Positions 1-11,540 of a stretch of 64,000 nt of DNA are shown piece after piece; within the stretch, counting starts at the first letter, position 1; each line of letters starts with the position of its first letter. The DNA lies in NCBI GenBank assembly GCA_963556495.2, contig OY747710.1, positions 36,849,000-36,912,999 of the forward strand. The letters run 5' to 3'. Source of the stretch: Valencia hispanica (lineage: Eukaryota; Chordata; Actinopteri; Cyprinodontiformes; Valenciidae). The notes under the pieces are model-generated. The model was not told where the DNA came from and ran no database searches. It worked only from the letters and a program-made list of their open reading frames with translations. The position numbers and the translations under genes were made by a program.

Positions 1-636
1 CGGCAGACGTCTGACTATATAACTAAATGCAATGTAGTTTTCTAAAGTAACCTCATCACTGGAAGGAACACTGGACGAAGTCGTAGTACTGGAAGCCATG
101 TTAACCTTGGCGTGAAACGGCAACCGTAGGAGTTAAAACGCACTCGGAATGGGGTGGTGGGAGGTGGGGCTAGAATGTAATATTCAGCTGGTTGTTTCAC
201 CGCTAGATGGGAGCAGATCTTACACAATGTAGCTTTAAATGTAATGAGTTTAAGAGATGCTATAGGAAGGACAATGACTAAAATGTGTTGCAGATCTGGG
301 GTCTCATTTATAAAACTTTACATAGACTTTACTAAAACAAAAAAACAAAAATTACTCTCCCTAGAAATGTGCTAACGTGATTTTGGATAATATCCCACCC
401 ACTACACACCCACTTATTATCATAAACGGTCAATACAAAGTGTTTAGTGAATATTCTGCATAGACTTAAAGATCTCATGACACGAAGCTGATTTAATGTA
501 AATGTATCATGACATAATGCATCTTGTCAAAGTATGTGGTTGTGTAAATTTATGATCCGAACAGACTTGATTTTACGCGATAATTAGAGTTTGAAAAATA
601 TTAGCTTAATCGCGGCTTCAAAGCTACGTCTCCATG

Positions 637-644
637 TGACGTCA
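637..644 (+). promoter_or_regulatory. Palindromic CRE motif upstream of the 697 ORF
   Basis: TGACGTCA, a perfect consensus cAMP-response element, lies 52 bases before the ATG at 697. A second identical octamer lies inside the ORF at 881-888. Function is inferred from the motif and position only. Confidence 0.35.
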
Positions 645-696
645 GCGACAGAACCGCTCAGGCTGGACAGTCGGAAAACTACCGCCGTCAGGCCTG

Positions 697-898
697 ATGG
701 AGGCGCTCATATTTGAAGGCTCGGAAGATTCTTCCTCCAGTTTTAGCCTTGAGATGGTTTTTGAGGTGGAAAATGCAGCCGGTTCTGGTGCTTCTAGAGG
801 CATAGAACCGTACAGGTACGAGCCGTACACAAGGACTGAGATGGGAGAAGAAAGCGGGTCAGAGAAGCTAGCGGGAGAAGTGACGTCAGGGAAACACA
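697..898 (+). pseudogene. Orphan first exon, acidic IEPYRYEP protein (P2X7-C-terminal-like family?)
   Basis: An ATG at 697 opens a frame for an acidic, serine-rich N-terminus containing the string GIEPYRYEPYTRTE. From memory, a short IEPYRFEP-type segment precedes the cysteine-rich P2X7 C-terminal-like zinc domain in a large family of small fish proteins. This exon resembles that first exon, but the similarity is short. The reading frame runs on to a stop at 961-963. Candidate splice donors lie at about 900-905 (CACAGGTTGGTAAGG). No downstream exon with the expected WCxC cysteine motif was found, so the gene is broken, or its second exon is remote, or the family call is wrong. It lies inside the GGGGTCTCAT-bounded composite, so it may be transposon cargo. 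Confidence 0.35.
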
Positions 899-1899
899 GG
901 TTGGTAAGGATTAGAAATAACTTAATCGTGGCTTCTTTTTTTATAATTAACAAAATGATATAAATGAGCAAAATAATATTAACGTGTAGTGATTTTAGTA
1001 GTGACCTGAAAAATAAACATTAGCCTACATAATGTAAATACGGTAAATCAGTTTTAAAACTAAAAAAAATTTACTAATCCAGACGTACTTATTTATAAGG
1101 TCTGAGACTGATAGCCTATCGAAAATATAAAATCATATTGTAGGCAAACATTCAAGCCAAACAACAAAGCAAGTAGCCTAAGACTTACTTCATTACAATT
1201 CTTATTTATGATTATCATACCAAATTAGTTTCAGGTGAAACACGTTATTTAATTTCTTTGTCAGACTCACTAAATAGAGTTTGAATTATTCATAATTATA
1301 GCAAAACTGCTTTGAATATGTACCTATCTCTTCTGGACAATGGCATCAGTTTGTTTTTAAAACTTCTGGGGACAATTATTTATTCATATAGCCTGTATGC
1401 GCAGTAATAAAACGCGTTCCCTTTACAACCATTGCCGTTGTTCTGTGCGGGGAAACTTTAACAGTTCAGAGTCCTACAATGGGGAGGGTGGAATATTCCA
1501 AAGCAATAAAAGATAAATTATTAATTCTACTATGATTTATATTTAATCAGGGATCCCGTTATTTTCTGTCTTTAACAGTTTTTTTTTAATTTTGAAAAAA
1601 ATCTGAAACATTCAATATTATTTAATTCTTCATTGATTTTAGTCAATATTCAGCCCGAACAATCTGAACAAAGAATCTCCATCGTGCCATCACACATGGA
1701 GCAGATGAAAACATTTACTAAATATGAACATTTTACCTGCAGTCTCACAACTTTCTCATGGTCTATAGACGTGAATTGTGCACCTTGTGCGTTAAGGAGG
1801 CTGAATCCCTCCGCTCGCACTTTGCAGACTGGAATAACAAGAGCCACTTCTTTCTCAACTTTCTTATTGCCTCAGCAGGATGAAATAGTGTTGCATTGA

Positions 1900-3250
1900 G
1901 TACGGTGTCCAGGTCTGATGATGATGATGATGCTCAGATGCTCTCATAAGAATCTTTTTTGATTGATTCAGTTTCCTAAACTCTGTGCGTAAAGTAGAAA
2001 ATGACTGTGCGTCTGCATGAAGTGGTCAGTGGCGTAAATTGTAAACTTTCACAATGAAGGACGTCTGTTAGTTTGGGTCCACAGGTGTTTCTGATTATTG
2101 TACTGACTGATGAATAGAGGTTGCGTCATAATAAACTGACGGCAAAAGCTCATCACACAAAAACTCTTCAGATGGTATTCCTATTCCTTTTTGTGAACGC
2201 ACTCAGTACCTGATGGAGTAGTGGAGAGGTTGATCCGCCCGTCAGAAAGTTAACTTTTGTGTGATGTCCTGCTTTATTTTCTCACTCGATTTTCCTGCCG
2301 CACTTCAACAACGGCCTTTACATTTTTCCATTAGGCTACAGTTTAAAAAAAAAACGATCAAAGACAGAAAATCACACAATCCCCAAGTAATTGTGAATTA
2401 TATTACAATGAATCATGTCCCTTTTAATTCTTTGAAACATTGTAATCTGAAATTAATTTAACGCAGAGATCTCTGTGCAGAAACAAAATATTGCCCACAG
2501 TCCCTGACTTTATCTGCGCTCTCCGTTCCTGAACCACAAATTCAGTCGCAGAAAAATTTCTCTCTGGCAGCACAGGATAGCGGGAACATTCTGCTGTCAG
2601 CGCAAAGCTGGGGGAATATTCTGCCATGTTCTCTCCATAAACACAATATATCAACACCATTCTCTTTGGGAGTCGTAAACAAACAAAAGTATTAAATTCA
2701 TATTTTTAACCTGCAGTAAAGAAACTGCAGCCAGAGCCATGAAATTTAATTGATGTATTTTTCCATCTTGAAACGGGTACCAGCGGCAATGCAGGACTCT
2801 GGTCTGAACGTGTTTGCATACGGACTAGTCCTTTAAAACCTTGATGTATCTATCCACTGCAAAGAACGCTGCAGCATCTGCACAGAAAGAAATCATGACT
2901 GTATGAGAAAGTGCAATGGAGTAATTTAAATAATAGCCCGTTCAGATACTGATGATGTGGAAATTGTGCTGGGAGCACAAGTAGATGTTAGATCTGCGCT
3001 GGTAGGAATTTCCACATCATTAGAAAAGTGGTCGGGACATGTCCCTGGTGTCCCCAGCTAAAATGAGGTTGTAGGAGTAGCGATGCTGTCGCTGTCAGTG
3101 TCGCATCGCAGTCCACGAGCACCACCACGGTACTGCCGCCACACACTCCTGCTGAACACTCCAGGTACAGCTACCGGCAGCAACACACACTTGTGTTGAA
3201 CTAAACAACCCAGTGATTCCTTTATCTTAGTATTCAAAACAATTCTGCTC
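1900..3250. other. No gene recognised; 14-bp inverted repeat near 2950-3020
   Basis: AT-rich sequence with short uninformative frames. A short (GAT)n run sits at about 1917-1933. A perfect 14-bp inverted repeat, ATGATGTGGAAATT at 2952-2965 and its complement at 3007-3020, could form a hairpin. No homology recognised. Confidence 0.4.
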
Positions 3251-3575
3251 AAAATGTTCCGAACAGAGAAGAGAGGAGGGAGCCCACTACTCACAGATGC
3301 TTCTAACCTGTTTCACCCACTTAGACAGTTACTCTGGGTCTTTGGGAAACTTAAATTTTGGACAACCCTGAGCATCCTCTACATCAGACATCATACAACT
3401 ACAGAGAGTCTTCAGTCAGAGGCTTCTTCAGATCTGCAGAGAACTACAGGAGATCATCCCTACCCACAGCCATCAGCATCTACAACAAATCTTTGAAAAA
3501 AAACTTAGATAATGAGTTACAACAACATTGAATTTCCCTTTGGGATTAATAAAGTAATTTTGAATTGAAATAAAC
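3250..3575 (+). mobile_element. LINE 3' end fragment (CR1/L2/Rex-type)
   Basis: The last part reads like the C-terminal coding end and 3' UTR of a fish non-LTR retrotransposon. A degenerate frame, with segments such as IRHHTTTESLQ and TTGDHPYPQPSA, runs into TTGAATTTCCCTTTGGGATT, then AATAAAGTA and a TTGAATTGAA tail, the usual 3' terminus of such elements. It is 5'-truncated and lies on the plus strand. Confidence 0.6.
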
Positions 3576-4119
3576 TGACACTGTCCTGGTGTGTATTTGA
3601 GCGAAATCCCCCAATACAACGCGAAGGCATTGCGATCACTTTTCTTTGTCAAAAATAGAAAATAGCGGTCCCAGTCACAGCTGAAAAGCCGCTGTCAAAT
3701 GTGCCAACAAACAGAATGCGTTCTCTCGCTAACGTGACTTCCGGCTTTCGGCTCATTCAGTGCGCAGTGATACAGTAGTAAAATGCTAGTCACCGCAGCG
3801 GTTTTTTGCTCTCAGTAGGATTATACAAGGCGTGTTTATGACTTTGACAGTCCATTGGGTTCAGATTTCTTTATTTTATGTTATGTTTAAAAATGTCAAC
3901 TTCGTGTCATGAGGTCTTTAAGCTGGATGATATGGAGCGGTTCACGAGTAACCATGGCAACAAAGAGGCGGAGAAAGCGCAATTCCACTGAGACTGAGGG
4001 AGACACGGAAAACTGTTTTATTTCAGTCAGACGACATTTATCTACATTGAGCTTTACTCAGCCAAAATGCGGCCAAAGTGCTTCACAATAAAAGATCAAA
4101 ATATGGTTAGGAACAATGA

Positions 4120-5745
4120 GAAAATGTGTAACAACACAACAAGGCACGGCAATTTTCTTTGTATGGCACATTTTCAACAACAGGGTAATTCAAGGTGCTT
4201 TACATGATTAGGGGATAAAGCAAAAACAGCAATAAAATATCAAACACAGAGAGCATACGACAGGTAAAAACATTACTCAAACGCAGACATGAATAGAGGA
4301 TAAAGTAAAAAGAGCAATAAAGCAAGAAACACAAAACATATGATACATGAAAACATTACTCAGAGGCAGCTCTTAATAGATGGGTGTTTAGTGTGATTTA
4401 AGTGTTTCACCAGCTTTGCAGTTTTCTGGAAGTTTGTTGCAAATTAGAGGAGCATTGAAGCTGAAAGCTGCTTCTCCATGTTTGGTTCTAATTCTAGGGA
4501 TGTTGAGTAGACTGGAATTGGAGGACGTGAGTGGTCTGGGGGGTTGGTATAGTAAAAGTAGATCTTCGACATACTTTGGTGCTAAACCATTCAATGATTT
4601 ATAAACTAGCATAAGTATTTTGAAGACTATACTCTGAGCTACAGGGAGCCAGTGTAAGGACTTTAGAACTGGGGTGATGTGCTCTACTTTCCTAGTTCTA
4701 GTGAGGATGAGAGCAGCAGCGTTCTGGATCACCTGCAGCTGTCTAACTGACTTTTTAGCCGGACCTGTGAGGACGCTGTTGTAGTAATAAATCCGACTAA
4801 AGATAAACGCATGGATAAGTTTTTTTTTAGGCCCTGTTGCGACATCAGTCCTTTACTCCTAGAAATGTTCTTCAGGTGATAGAAGGCTGACCTTCTCATT
4901 GCCTTTATGTGACCCTGGAGGTTCAGGTCTGAGTCCAGGATATTGGGCCTGATCAGTAGTTTCTGTTAACTGAAGCTGTGTGCCAACTCTTGATCATTCC
5001 TCCTTAAGTCAAAAAATAATTACGTCAGTTTAGTTTCTGTTCAGCTGGAGAAAGTTATGGCATATCCATCTATTGATTTGCTCGATGCATTTACTTGGGG
5101 TTTGGATGGGTTCAAAGTCACCTGGTGACATCGTAATGTAGAGCCGAGTATCATCTGCATAGTTATGGTAGATAATCTTATTGGTTGTTATAAACCGGGC
5201 TAGTGGGAGCATGTAAATAATAAATAGGAGGGGCTCAGGATGGAGCCCTGGGGTACCCCACATGTGATTTCTGTAAGTTCTGATGAAAAGTTTCCTATTG
5301 AAACAAAGAAGTCTCTGTTCTTTAGGTCAGACTAAAACCAATCAAGCACTGTACCAGAGAGTCCGACCCAACTCTCCAGTCGTTCCAATAGTGCATCATG
5401 ATCAACAGTGTCAAATGCTGCACTGAGGTCCAACAGAACCAGCACTGTGGTTCTACCAAAGTCTGTATTTATGTGGATGTCATTGAAAACTTTGATGAGG
5501 GCAGTCTCAGTGCTGTGGTGAGCAAGAAAACCAGACTGAAAAACATCAAAACGGTTGGTCATTAGGAAGCTGTTTAACTGCTGACGAATGGAACATTAGA
5601 TTGGCCTGTAGTTCTGCATTAACGTGTTGTCCAGATTCTTCTTCTTTAGTAGTTGTTTAATAACTGCTGTTTTAAAAGCCTCGGGGAAGAGACCTGACAG
5701 TAGGGATGAGTGAACTGTTTGAATCAGATCAGGCCCAATGACAGA
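4120..5745 (-). mobile_element. Degenerate L2/CR1-type LINE with reverse transcriptase
   Basis: Three minus-strand frames are pieces of one reverse transcriptase. The frame at 5562-5332 contains LLDLSAAFDTVDHDALLERL, the first catalytic aspartate block. The frame at 5263-5030 contains MWGTPG...PLLF followed by YADDTRLYI, the catalytic YADD box. The frame at 4732-4388 contains TPVLKSLHWLPV and LICNKLPENCK, typical of the C-terminal end. Frameshifts separate the frames. The 3' UTR, with the fish-LINE AATTCAAGGTGCTTTACA stretch seen in antisense, lies at about 4120-4390. The copy is dead and 5'-truncated, and sits inside the 298-6356 composite. Confidence 0.8.
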
Positions 5746-6060
5746 AAGAACTTACTTTAGAAAAGCTGTGGGTAGGATACCAAGGCAGCCAGAGTAGTAA
5801 CAAGAGTAAAGAGATTACAATTAAAAAAATAATAGCAGAAGCAGAAGTGATAAAACAAATAAGAATAAATAGAGTTTTAATTACAAGATTACTTCTTGTC
5901 AACAATAAGATTGGAATAAAAGCTAATTAAAACAAATAAAATTACGGCAAAACATAAGTTTCAGCACTCCTAGATATTCAAAGCCTGACAGAAAAGGTAC
6001 GTTTTAAGTTTACTCTTAAAATGAATTATTTGTGCAAAACGTTATTTGGGGGGTCACAAA
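5746..6060. repeat. Probable further LINE 3' UTR debris
   Basis: AT-rich sequence. The segment around 5990-6030 (GGTACGTTTTAAGTTTACTC) resembles 3' UTR stretches of fish L2-like LINEs. No frame can be followed. Confidence 0.3.
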
Positions 6061-6356
6061 TAAACAGAAGGGCTGCGAGTGACAGGTGTGGGGGGGGCTG
6101 ACTGTTGGTTGTGCGTGTGTGAAGCTCTACAAGTCTGAAAATGTGGCTTAAATTCACAATTTTGCCATCTCACCAGCTGTGCGGCCAGTGTCCTCCATGT
6201 CCAAAATGTGCGTAAGCAAGGTCCTCAGTAGGCTTAAAATTGCGAACATTTTTCCACCACATTTATTTCTATAAATCCCATAATTGGGGTCTGAAAACTG
6301 CATAAGTCACTTTCTATGCAGTTTTGTGCGTAAGCAACCCTTTTAAATGAGACCCC

Positions 6357-7785
6357 TAGACAGGCTCCTCAAATCTATTTGTACACCTCAGGCAAACACA
6401 GATCATTTTAATTCACTCAATAGTCGCTCAATCCACCACATCTATGAAAAGAATCAAGAACAAATGAGAATTATTTTCACAAGACATATTTCACAGCCAC
6501 ATGTGAACAGCTCTGATCCTGCAAATCTTACAAGAACCAAGCTATTTTGACTTTCATTCCACTTGTCAGTTGTTGTGCATTAGCTACAGGATGCTATTCT
6601 GATTTTGTCATATTTATGTCATACAAGATGTTAGTTGAACATCCCAATTGCCTGGAGTTGCAAAGAATGTGCACATGAAGTATGGTACATTTATTTAAAA
6701 TGACAACTTTCCTAAATCCTAAACCAATCCTGACTCTCCAAGCTGAACTGAGCTCGCGGTAGGAAAATTACAGGAGATCTGTAACCAGCTTCCTCCCTTT
6801 CCTTCGCCCTATTATTTCAGAGTGACTTCATACTTAATTTCATGCTCCCTCTTTACTGTCACAGCTACGCTACATTGATGGGCTGTTGCCAGGAACACAA
6901 GTTTAAGCCAGAGGAATTTCAGGCTGAAAGCCACTAAGTGAAAGTGAGCGCCATTAGATTAGGAAGGGAAGGAAGGGAAAACAGCAGCTGAGAAATGTAC
7001 TCTGGATCAAAGTTAAGAAAAGCCAGAGGCATCTCTGGTAAGAATGTCACAACTCAAGCACACATATAAAGCCTTATTTCTGTCCTAGCTTGCTTTAGAG
7101 TAACTAAATTATTCAAGAATCCCACGGATGCAGCTGTTTGAACCAAAACTCCAATCCAACAAACCTGGACAGACTACATGAGGTCGAACTTTTCAGTGCA
7201 TTTTACATTCTTCCTGAATTTAAATGTCTTAATTCACAAATCACGCAGGATTATTTTTAAGAGGGAAGCAGAAAGGTCTCTTTTCTGGTTTGGTCCGGTA
7301 TTTCAAAAGAGCAGAAAGAGCATCAGGTAACTGTAGAAAACGATCCCTAAAAAATGTGGAAACACGATACATAAGCCATAGTTTTACAGGGCTTGCAGCA
7401 TACTGGATTCCTCCTATAGAAAGCCAAGTTGTTGCCAGGACTCAAATTACTTAGGGATACTTATTCTGCCAATGAAATCCAGCCAAAGTCTAGTGTTGAA
7501 GACATAAGGGCATATAGTATTTAAGGGTAAGTAAGATTGCGGCTGCTATGGTGCTTAAAATAGTCTGTAGCCTGAAGGTGGCATATTACGGATTAATGAG
7601 TAAGGCCATTGTAATGAGGTTCACTGTACTATTTTGTCCTAATGGTGTATTTAATCATGGCTGTTTCGCCTGCGGCCATGGGATTTTTTTTTTCCTTTTG
7701 TATTTTCTAAATTTACTTGGATGGCAGAACAGTTAAGAGTTAAATAAATTAAAACTATACTGTGAATCATATATACATATATACT
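6357..7785. other. No gene or recognised repeat
   Basis: AT-rich sequence with only short chance frames. Nothing recognisable on either strand. Confidence 0.5.
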
Positions 7786-8105
7786 GTGAATTATGTGATG
7801 ATATTGTGTCGACATTCAAAAGAAATGTATCTATTTTTAATTTTTTATTTGAATGGAACCATTATGGATGACAGTAAATTTTGTGAAAAAATTTAAAGTA
7901 TGACCGGTAGTTGGTGGCTGTTTTCACCTTTTTCATTCCAGTAGCTCAACTAGATCTAGTAATATAACTGGATGTGTTAAGTATGAAACAGGTCAAAGTG
8001 TTTAGAATGCTGACAAAACAAAATATATAGTCTTACCCATATTATCGTGACATATTGTGATACATTTAATATTACCAGATTTTTGCCAATACACAACCCT
8101 ACAAC
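7786..8105. mobile_element. Degenerate hAT-type MITE, copy of the 15198 family
   Basis: Shares blocks with the MITE at 15198-15811: GAATGGAACCATTATGGATG, GTAGTTGGTGGCTGTTTTCA, ACTGGATGTGTTAAGTATG, and an end reading TTGCCAATACACAACCCTAC. It lacks the LINE tail that interrupts the 15198 copy, so it shows the empty insertion site. Ends are too degraded to call a target duplication. Confidence 0.55.
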
Positions 8106-9410
8106 GTTCCTACTCATTTTTCCATTAGAAACATCATAGTTTTCTAGACTCAAATTACTATATATTTTTTCTCTGTTTTTTAAAAAAGCATTTAGGACTT
8201 TTAAGAACAAAATGTTCATCCTGAAACACTGGAAGTTCTAATCTTATGTATAGGTTCCCCAAAACATGGAGCAAGAACGCCACAACTGGCTTTGAATTTT
8301 CAGAGAATGGTATAGCACCATGTCACGGCTTTTTGGCCATCTGGACAAACTTAGATCCACTCAATTTTAAAATCTGTATCTCTTGAACTTTGATATCTTT
8401 TTTGTTTGACATTTTAACTGGACTCATTTTAGGGATCATGGGTTCAGTTCAACCTGAATTTAAATCTAAAGTCTACAGTGTTGTAAAATAGCCCCATTTT
8501 TAATTTTGAATGTGTGCAACTGCTCAGCTAATGGGTACACTATTCCGCCTACATAACACTTGCTAAGAATTTGAATAACTAAAGTAGATCAACATTTTGC
8601 TTCTACCAGTTACATTTCAGAAGAGGGGTTCAAAAAGTATTATGTGTCAGGTAGTACCAAAATAGCTCTTTTCAAAAAACCTTTATTTCCTCAAGGCACC
8701 TTGGACTTGCTCATCTTCCTGCGGTTAATGAGTTCAAAGAGGGCTTCATAAAACATTTATCAACACACAGACTGGGTCTACAGCAGAACCACATTACACG
8801 ACCTCAGGTTAATTCACTGGAATATTATTCTTTGAGTCTTTTATCTCTCGACTTTATTCTTTTCTCCATCCATTTTAAGGTCCCTCTAATAGAAAAAAAG
8901 AAAGAAAAACCTTTGTCTGTAAAAGGCCTCTAAACAGCCTAATTTAGTCAGCTGAAAATGAACATGTACACTTGGAAATTCAGAAGGGATATTTTAGAGA
9001 TCCCTAACATGCATCTGTTCAATAAGTTTATAGGAGGGCTTAGTTAGGAAGAAGATTAATAAACAGCAGTGTGTGAACTTTAATGAATGATGCCAAAAAA
9101 CAGAGTTAGGGGGTGAGCCAATGTAAACAAATGTAAAAACTTTTGCTCTTTATGAAGTTCATAAAAACTGTTCCTAATTTTTTTATCTCTCGAAGAGTAT
9201 GTAGAAAGTCGCTTATAGCTAAGAAGGTTTGGCTGCTTGTTTGAATTTAATTTTGTTTCTGGTGAGTAAAATGAACAGAACCTATGTTAGCACCATTGGA
9301 AAAAAAAAAACTAAATGTTAAGTCTTCAAAATATCTCTGAAGTTTATTTCTGACAGGGACTTAAAAGGCAGAGCCCAGAAGTATCTGTCCAGGTCTCTGT
9401 TCCTTACAGC
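8106..9410. other. No gene or recognised repeat
   Basis: AT-rich probable intronic sequence. No frames with recognisable content. Confidence 0.5.
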
Positions 9411-9572
9411 TAAAGGTCTTTGCACACCGGGTCCGATGCAAATAAACGACACGAAATTGCGAAAAATCGGAGGCCGAAAATCGACGTGTTGTGCATGCAC
9501 ACCAGACACGCTGCGAAATTGCGAATAAATTATGAAGATTCTATTAAAAAACGAAAGGCGGCAAAACTAAAA

Positions 9573-9700
9573 ATGGATTCAACATCAAGTGACGACGACA
9601 TTGTGTTGATAATGATGGAGAAAGTAAAGAAGAAAAGAGCGCATTGGGTACATCCTATTCTGGAGAAGAGAGTTTGGAGAGTACACAGCTTTTTTGTACA
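9573..9700 (+). pseudogene. Harbinger transposase N-terminal remnant
   Basis: The frame from the ATG at 9573 encodes an acidic run (SSDDDIVLIM) followed by KKKRAHWVHPILEKR. WVHP after a basic stretch is the hallmark N-terminus of HARBI1-type nucleases. The catalytic DDE part is absent, so the protein is truncated and cannot act by itself. The same frame continues, without recognisable content, to about 9803. Confidence 0.65.
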
Positions 9701-9715
9701 CATTGATTTACTTAC

Positions 9716-9849
9716 CATCTTCATATCCAAGTTCTTCGGCAATAGATCGCCACACATTATCCTTATAATCGTTGTCCTTGTAGTTTTTTTATTTTTTTAT
9801 TAAAGAGACAGGGGTGCTGGGACACCAAAAGGATCAGACGCTCAGCCAT
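9716..9849 (-). pseudogene. MADF-domain protein first exon of a Harbinger element
   Basis: Read from the ATG at 9849 on the minus strand the start is MAERLILLVSQHPCLF, the typical opening of a MADF domain. A one-base slip in the AAAAAAATAAAAAAA tract then changes frame to YKDNDYKDNVWRSIAEELGY, the rest of the MADF core, ending at a GATG/GTAAG donor (9716/9715). Remaining exons are deleted. The MADF protein of Harbinger elements assists the nuclease in DNA binding and nuclear import. Confidence 0.65.
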
Positions 9850-10146
9850 GATGAAGAAAAAATTAGTTACTTCCATGAAAGTGACACTTCAGTTCGCGAC
9901 TCTCGGCTCTGATGACGCCATCACCACGCCTTCTCTGATTGGTCAAGTGTTTATCTGTCGGATACAAGTTTTTTTGTTTGTTTTTTAAATCGACCTCAAT
10001 CCGAAAAAATAAAACTTGCAAAATTGCAGGATGGAATTTCGTCAGTGGTGTGCGCGTCCCCATTGACTTGACATTGATTCAAAAGAAAATACTGTCGTGC
10101 TAATTAATCGCACGGAAAAAACGGACCCGGTGTGCAAAGACCTTAA

Positions 10147-11176
10147 GAGGGTGGATGGATTCAGCAAGAGATAAATGGATGCAACTGTACATAATGAAAA
10201 GGTTAGATTCAACGACAGAGGGAAGCCACAGAAAAAGGAATGTCCAGCATGTATAAAAGGATGAGACGGGAGAAATGAAAGACGAAATGAACAATGAAAT
10301 ATGACGTGGAATAAAGTGGACAAGAACATCAACGACAGAATATGGAAATGGAAGAAACATTTGGATTCATGTAGAACATGTGGAAATTTATCAGTAGAGG
10401 CGGCAATCGGAAAACGAAAATAATTACAAAGAAATGAAATGTTACATTTTTAACGATGAAAAGCATGGACATAAACATTCTGGTGTGCGGCCAGCTAATT
10501 AGTTTGTCTTTTGTTCATTGATCAGAAAATCGCATTTCAGTCAGCCTCCATGGAGACACTGTTCCTCTTCTAATGAAAAAGCAACCACAACAAAAGGGAC
10601 GGTCGGGGAGACGGACCTATCTTAGATCAGACGGTGGGCCTGTTATCAATACCAAGTCTGCTATCAATCCAGCATCACACTTGGGGGCTGCCTGTGAGTC
10701 AACATCCATTCACTGTAAGGACGGGAATAAAGCTAATGCCTAGCTGCAGGGGGTGGGATCTGTCTGGAATAGGTTTGCTTTGTAATATTTTGTGATTGTT
10801 GTTTGGAGAATATGTGAACAAGAATGGATTGGCATAAATATAGGGTGATTTGTTTAAGTTCACAAATGTGTGACTGGTTGTGGGGAAGAATCGTTTGCTT
10901 TGGTGAAAAAAAAGCTGATATTAGCTGATAATTTAGCCCCGTTACTGCCAAGATTAGCTAGCCTGCACGCTGCTGCGCAGCACACATACCCACTAGCTTC
11001 TTAGCATGCTAACTTAGGATAGCAGAGGAGAACTGGAAATAAATACTAAGGAAAATCGAAACTGGTCAAGAAAGAAGAAAAAGAGGAAGTGGGGTATCCA
11101 GGAATGTCTACTTGGGATTCCAGGCATATTCTGGCCAATATTTACAGACCAGGACAAATCACAGCTTACTGGACAC
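10147..11176. other. No gene or recognised repeat
   Basis: Non-coding sequence with chance frames only. Nothing identifiable. Confidence 0.5.
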
Positions 11177-11540
11177 TAGGGCTGCACAACATTTGGAAAA
11201 CATGTGATATAGGCAATAATACTTGAGAATGCTGCGATAGCGATATGATTTGTGATAACCAAATGAATAATAAACATGTGTTATCGTCTTGCAAACATAT
11301 AACCCAGCAAAATAATAAGTCTATCTGGCTACTGGAAGAATTTTTTTTATTTATCATTTCCTTCTCAACAACAGTGTTTGCCGTTTTGGCGTAATTTTTA
11401 ACATTAAACTTTGTCCTGTCTTGCTGATCAAGACCTCGCCTCCAACTATGGGAATAAAAGAAATAAAACAGCCTCTCTACTAGAAGAGCAAGGCACCCTG
11501 TACCTTTGAAGAAGGCACGAGTAGATGTGCACCTCATTTT
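11177..11540. mobile_element. hAT-type MITE fragment (TAGGGCTGCAC end)
   Basis: Starts TAGGGCTGCACAACATTTGG, followed by GCTGCGATAGCGATATGATT. This is the left end of a common fish hAT MITE whose ends read TAGGGCTGCACGAT. No matching right end (GTGCAGCCCTA) was found, so the boundary at about 11540 is approximate and the copy appears truncated. Confidence 0.5.

Larger units (their letters stand above)
298..6356. mobile_element. Long composite bounded by GGGGTCTCAT inverted repeat
   Basis: The left end reads GGGGTCTCATTTATAAAACT (298-317) and the right end reads ATGAGACCCC (6347-6356), which is its reverse complement. A second, short copy with related left and right ends lies at 42485-43020. 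The right ends of the two copies share a long stretch around GTGCGTAAGCAAGGTCCT, so both ends belong to one DNA-transposon-like family. I found no clear target-site duplication. The copy here contains an orphan coding exon (697-898) and LINE pieces (about 3250-3575 and 4120-6040) that are probably later insertions. It could instead be two separate solo ends that happen to be 6 kb apart. Confidence 0.45.
9414..10143. mobile_element. PIF/Harbinger element, internally deleted
   Basis: Terminal inverted repeats AGGTCTTTGCACACCGGGTC (9414-9433) and its complement ending at 10143 bound a 730-bp element. A TAA trinucleotide flanks each side (9411-9413 and 10144-10146), the 3-bp target duplication diagnostic of PIF/Harbinger. 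Inside, the plus strand carries the N-terminal part of a Harbinger nuclease-like protein. The minus strand carries the first exon of a MADF/Myb-like DNA-binding protein. Harbinger elements normally encode this pair, so the copy is an internal-deletion derivative of a full element. Confidence 0.85.

Noticed and set aside
4388..5562. YADD reverse transcriptase considered as retrovirus or LTR element
   Set aside because: Motif context (LLDLSAAFDTVDH and HWLPV) is that of non-LTR elements, and no long terminal repeats, gag, protease or integrase were seen.
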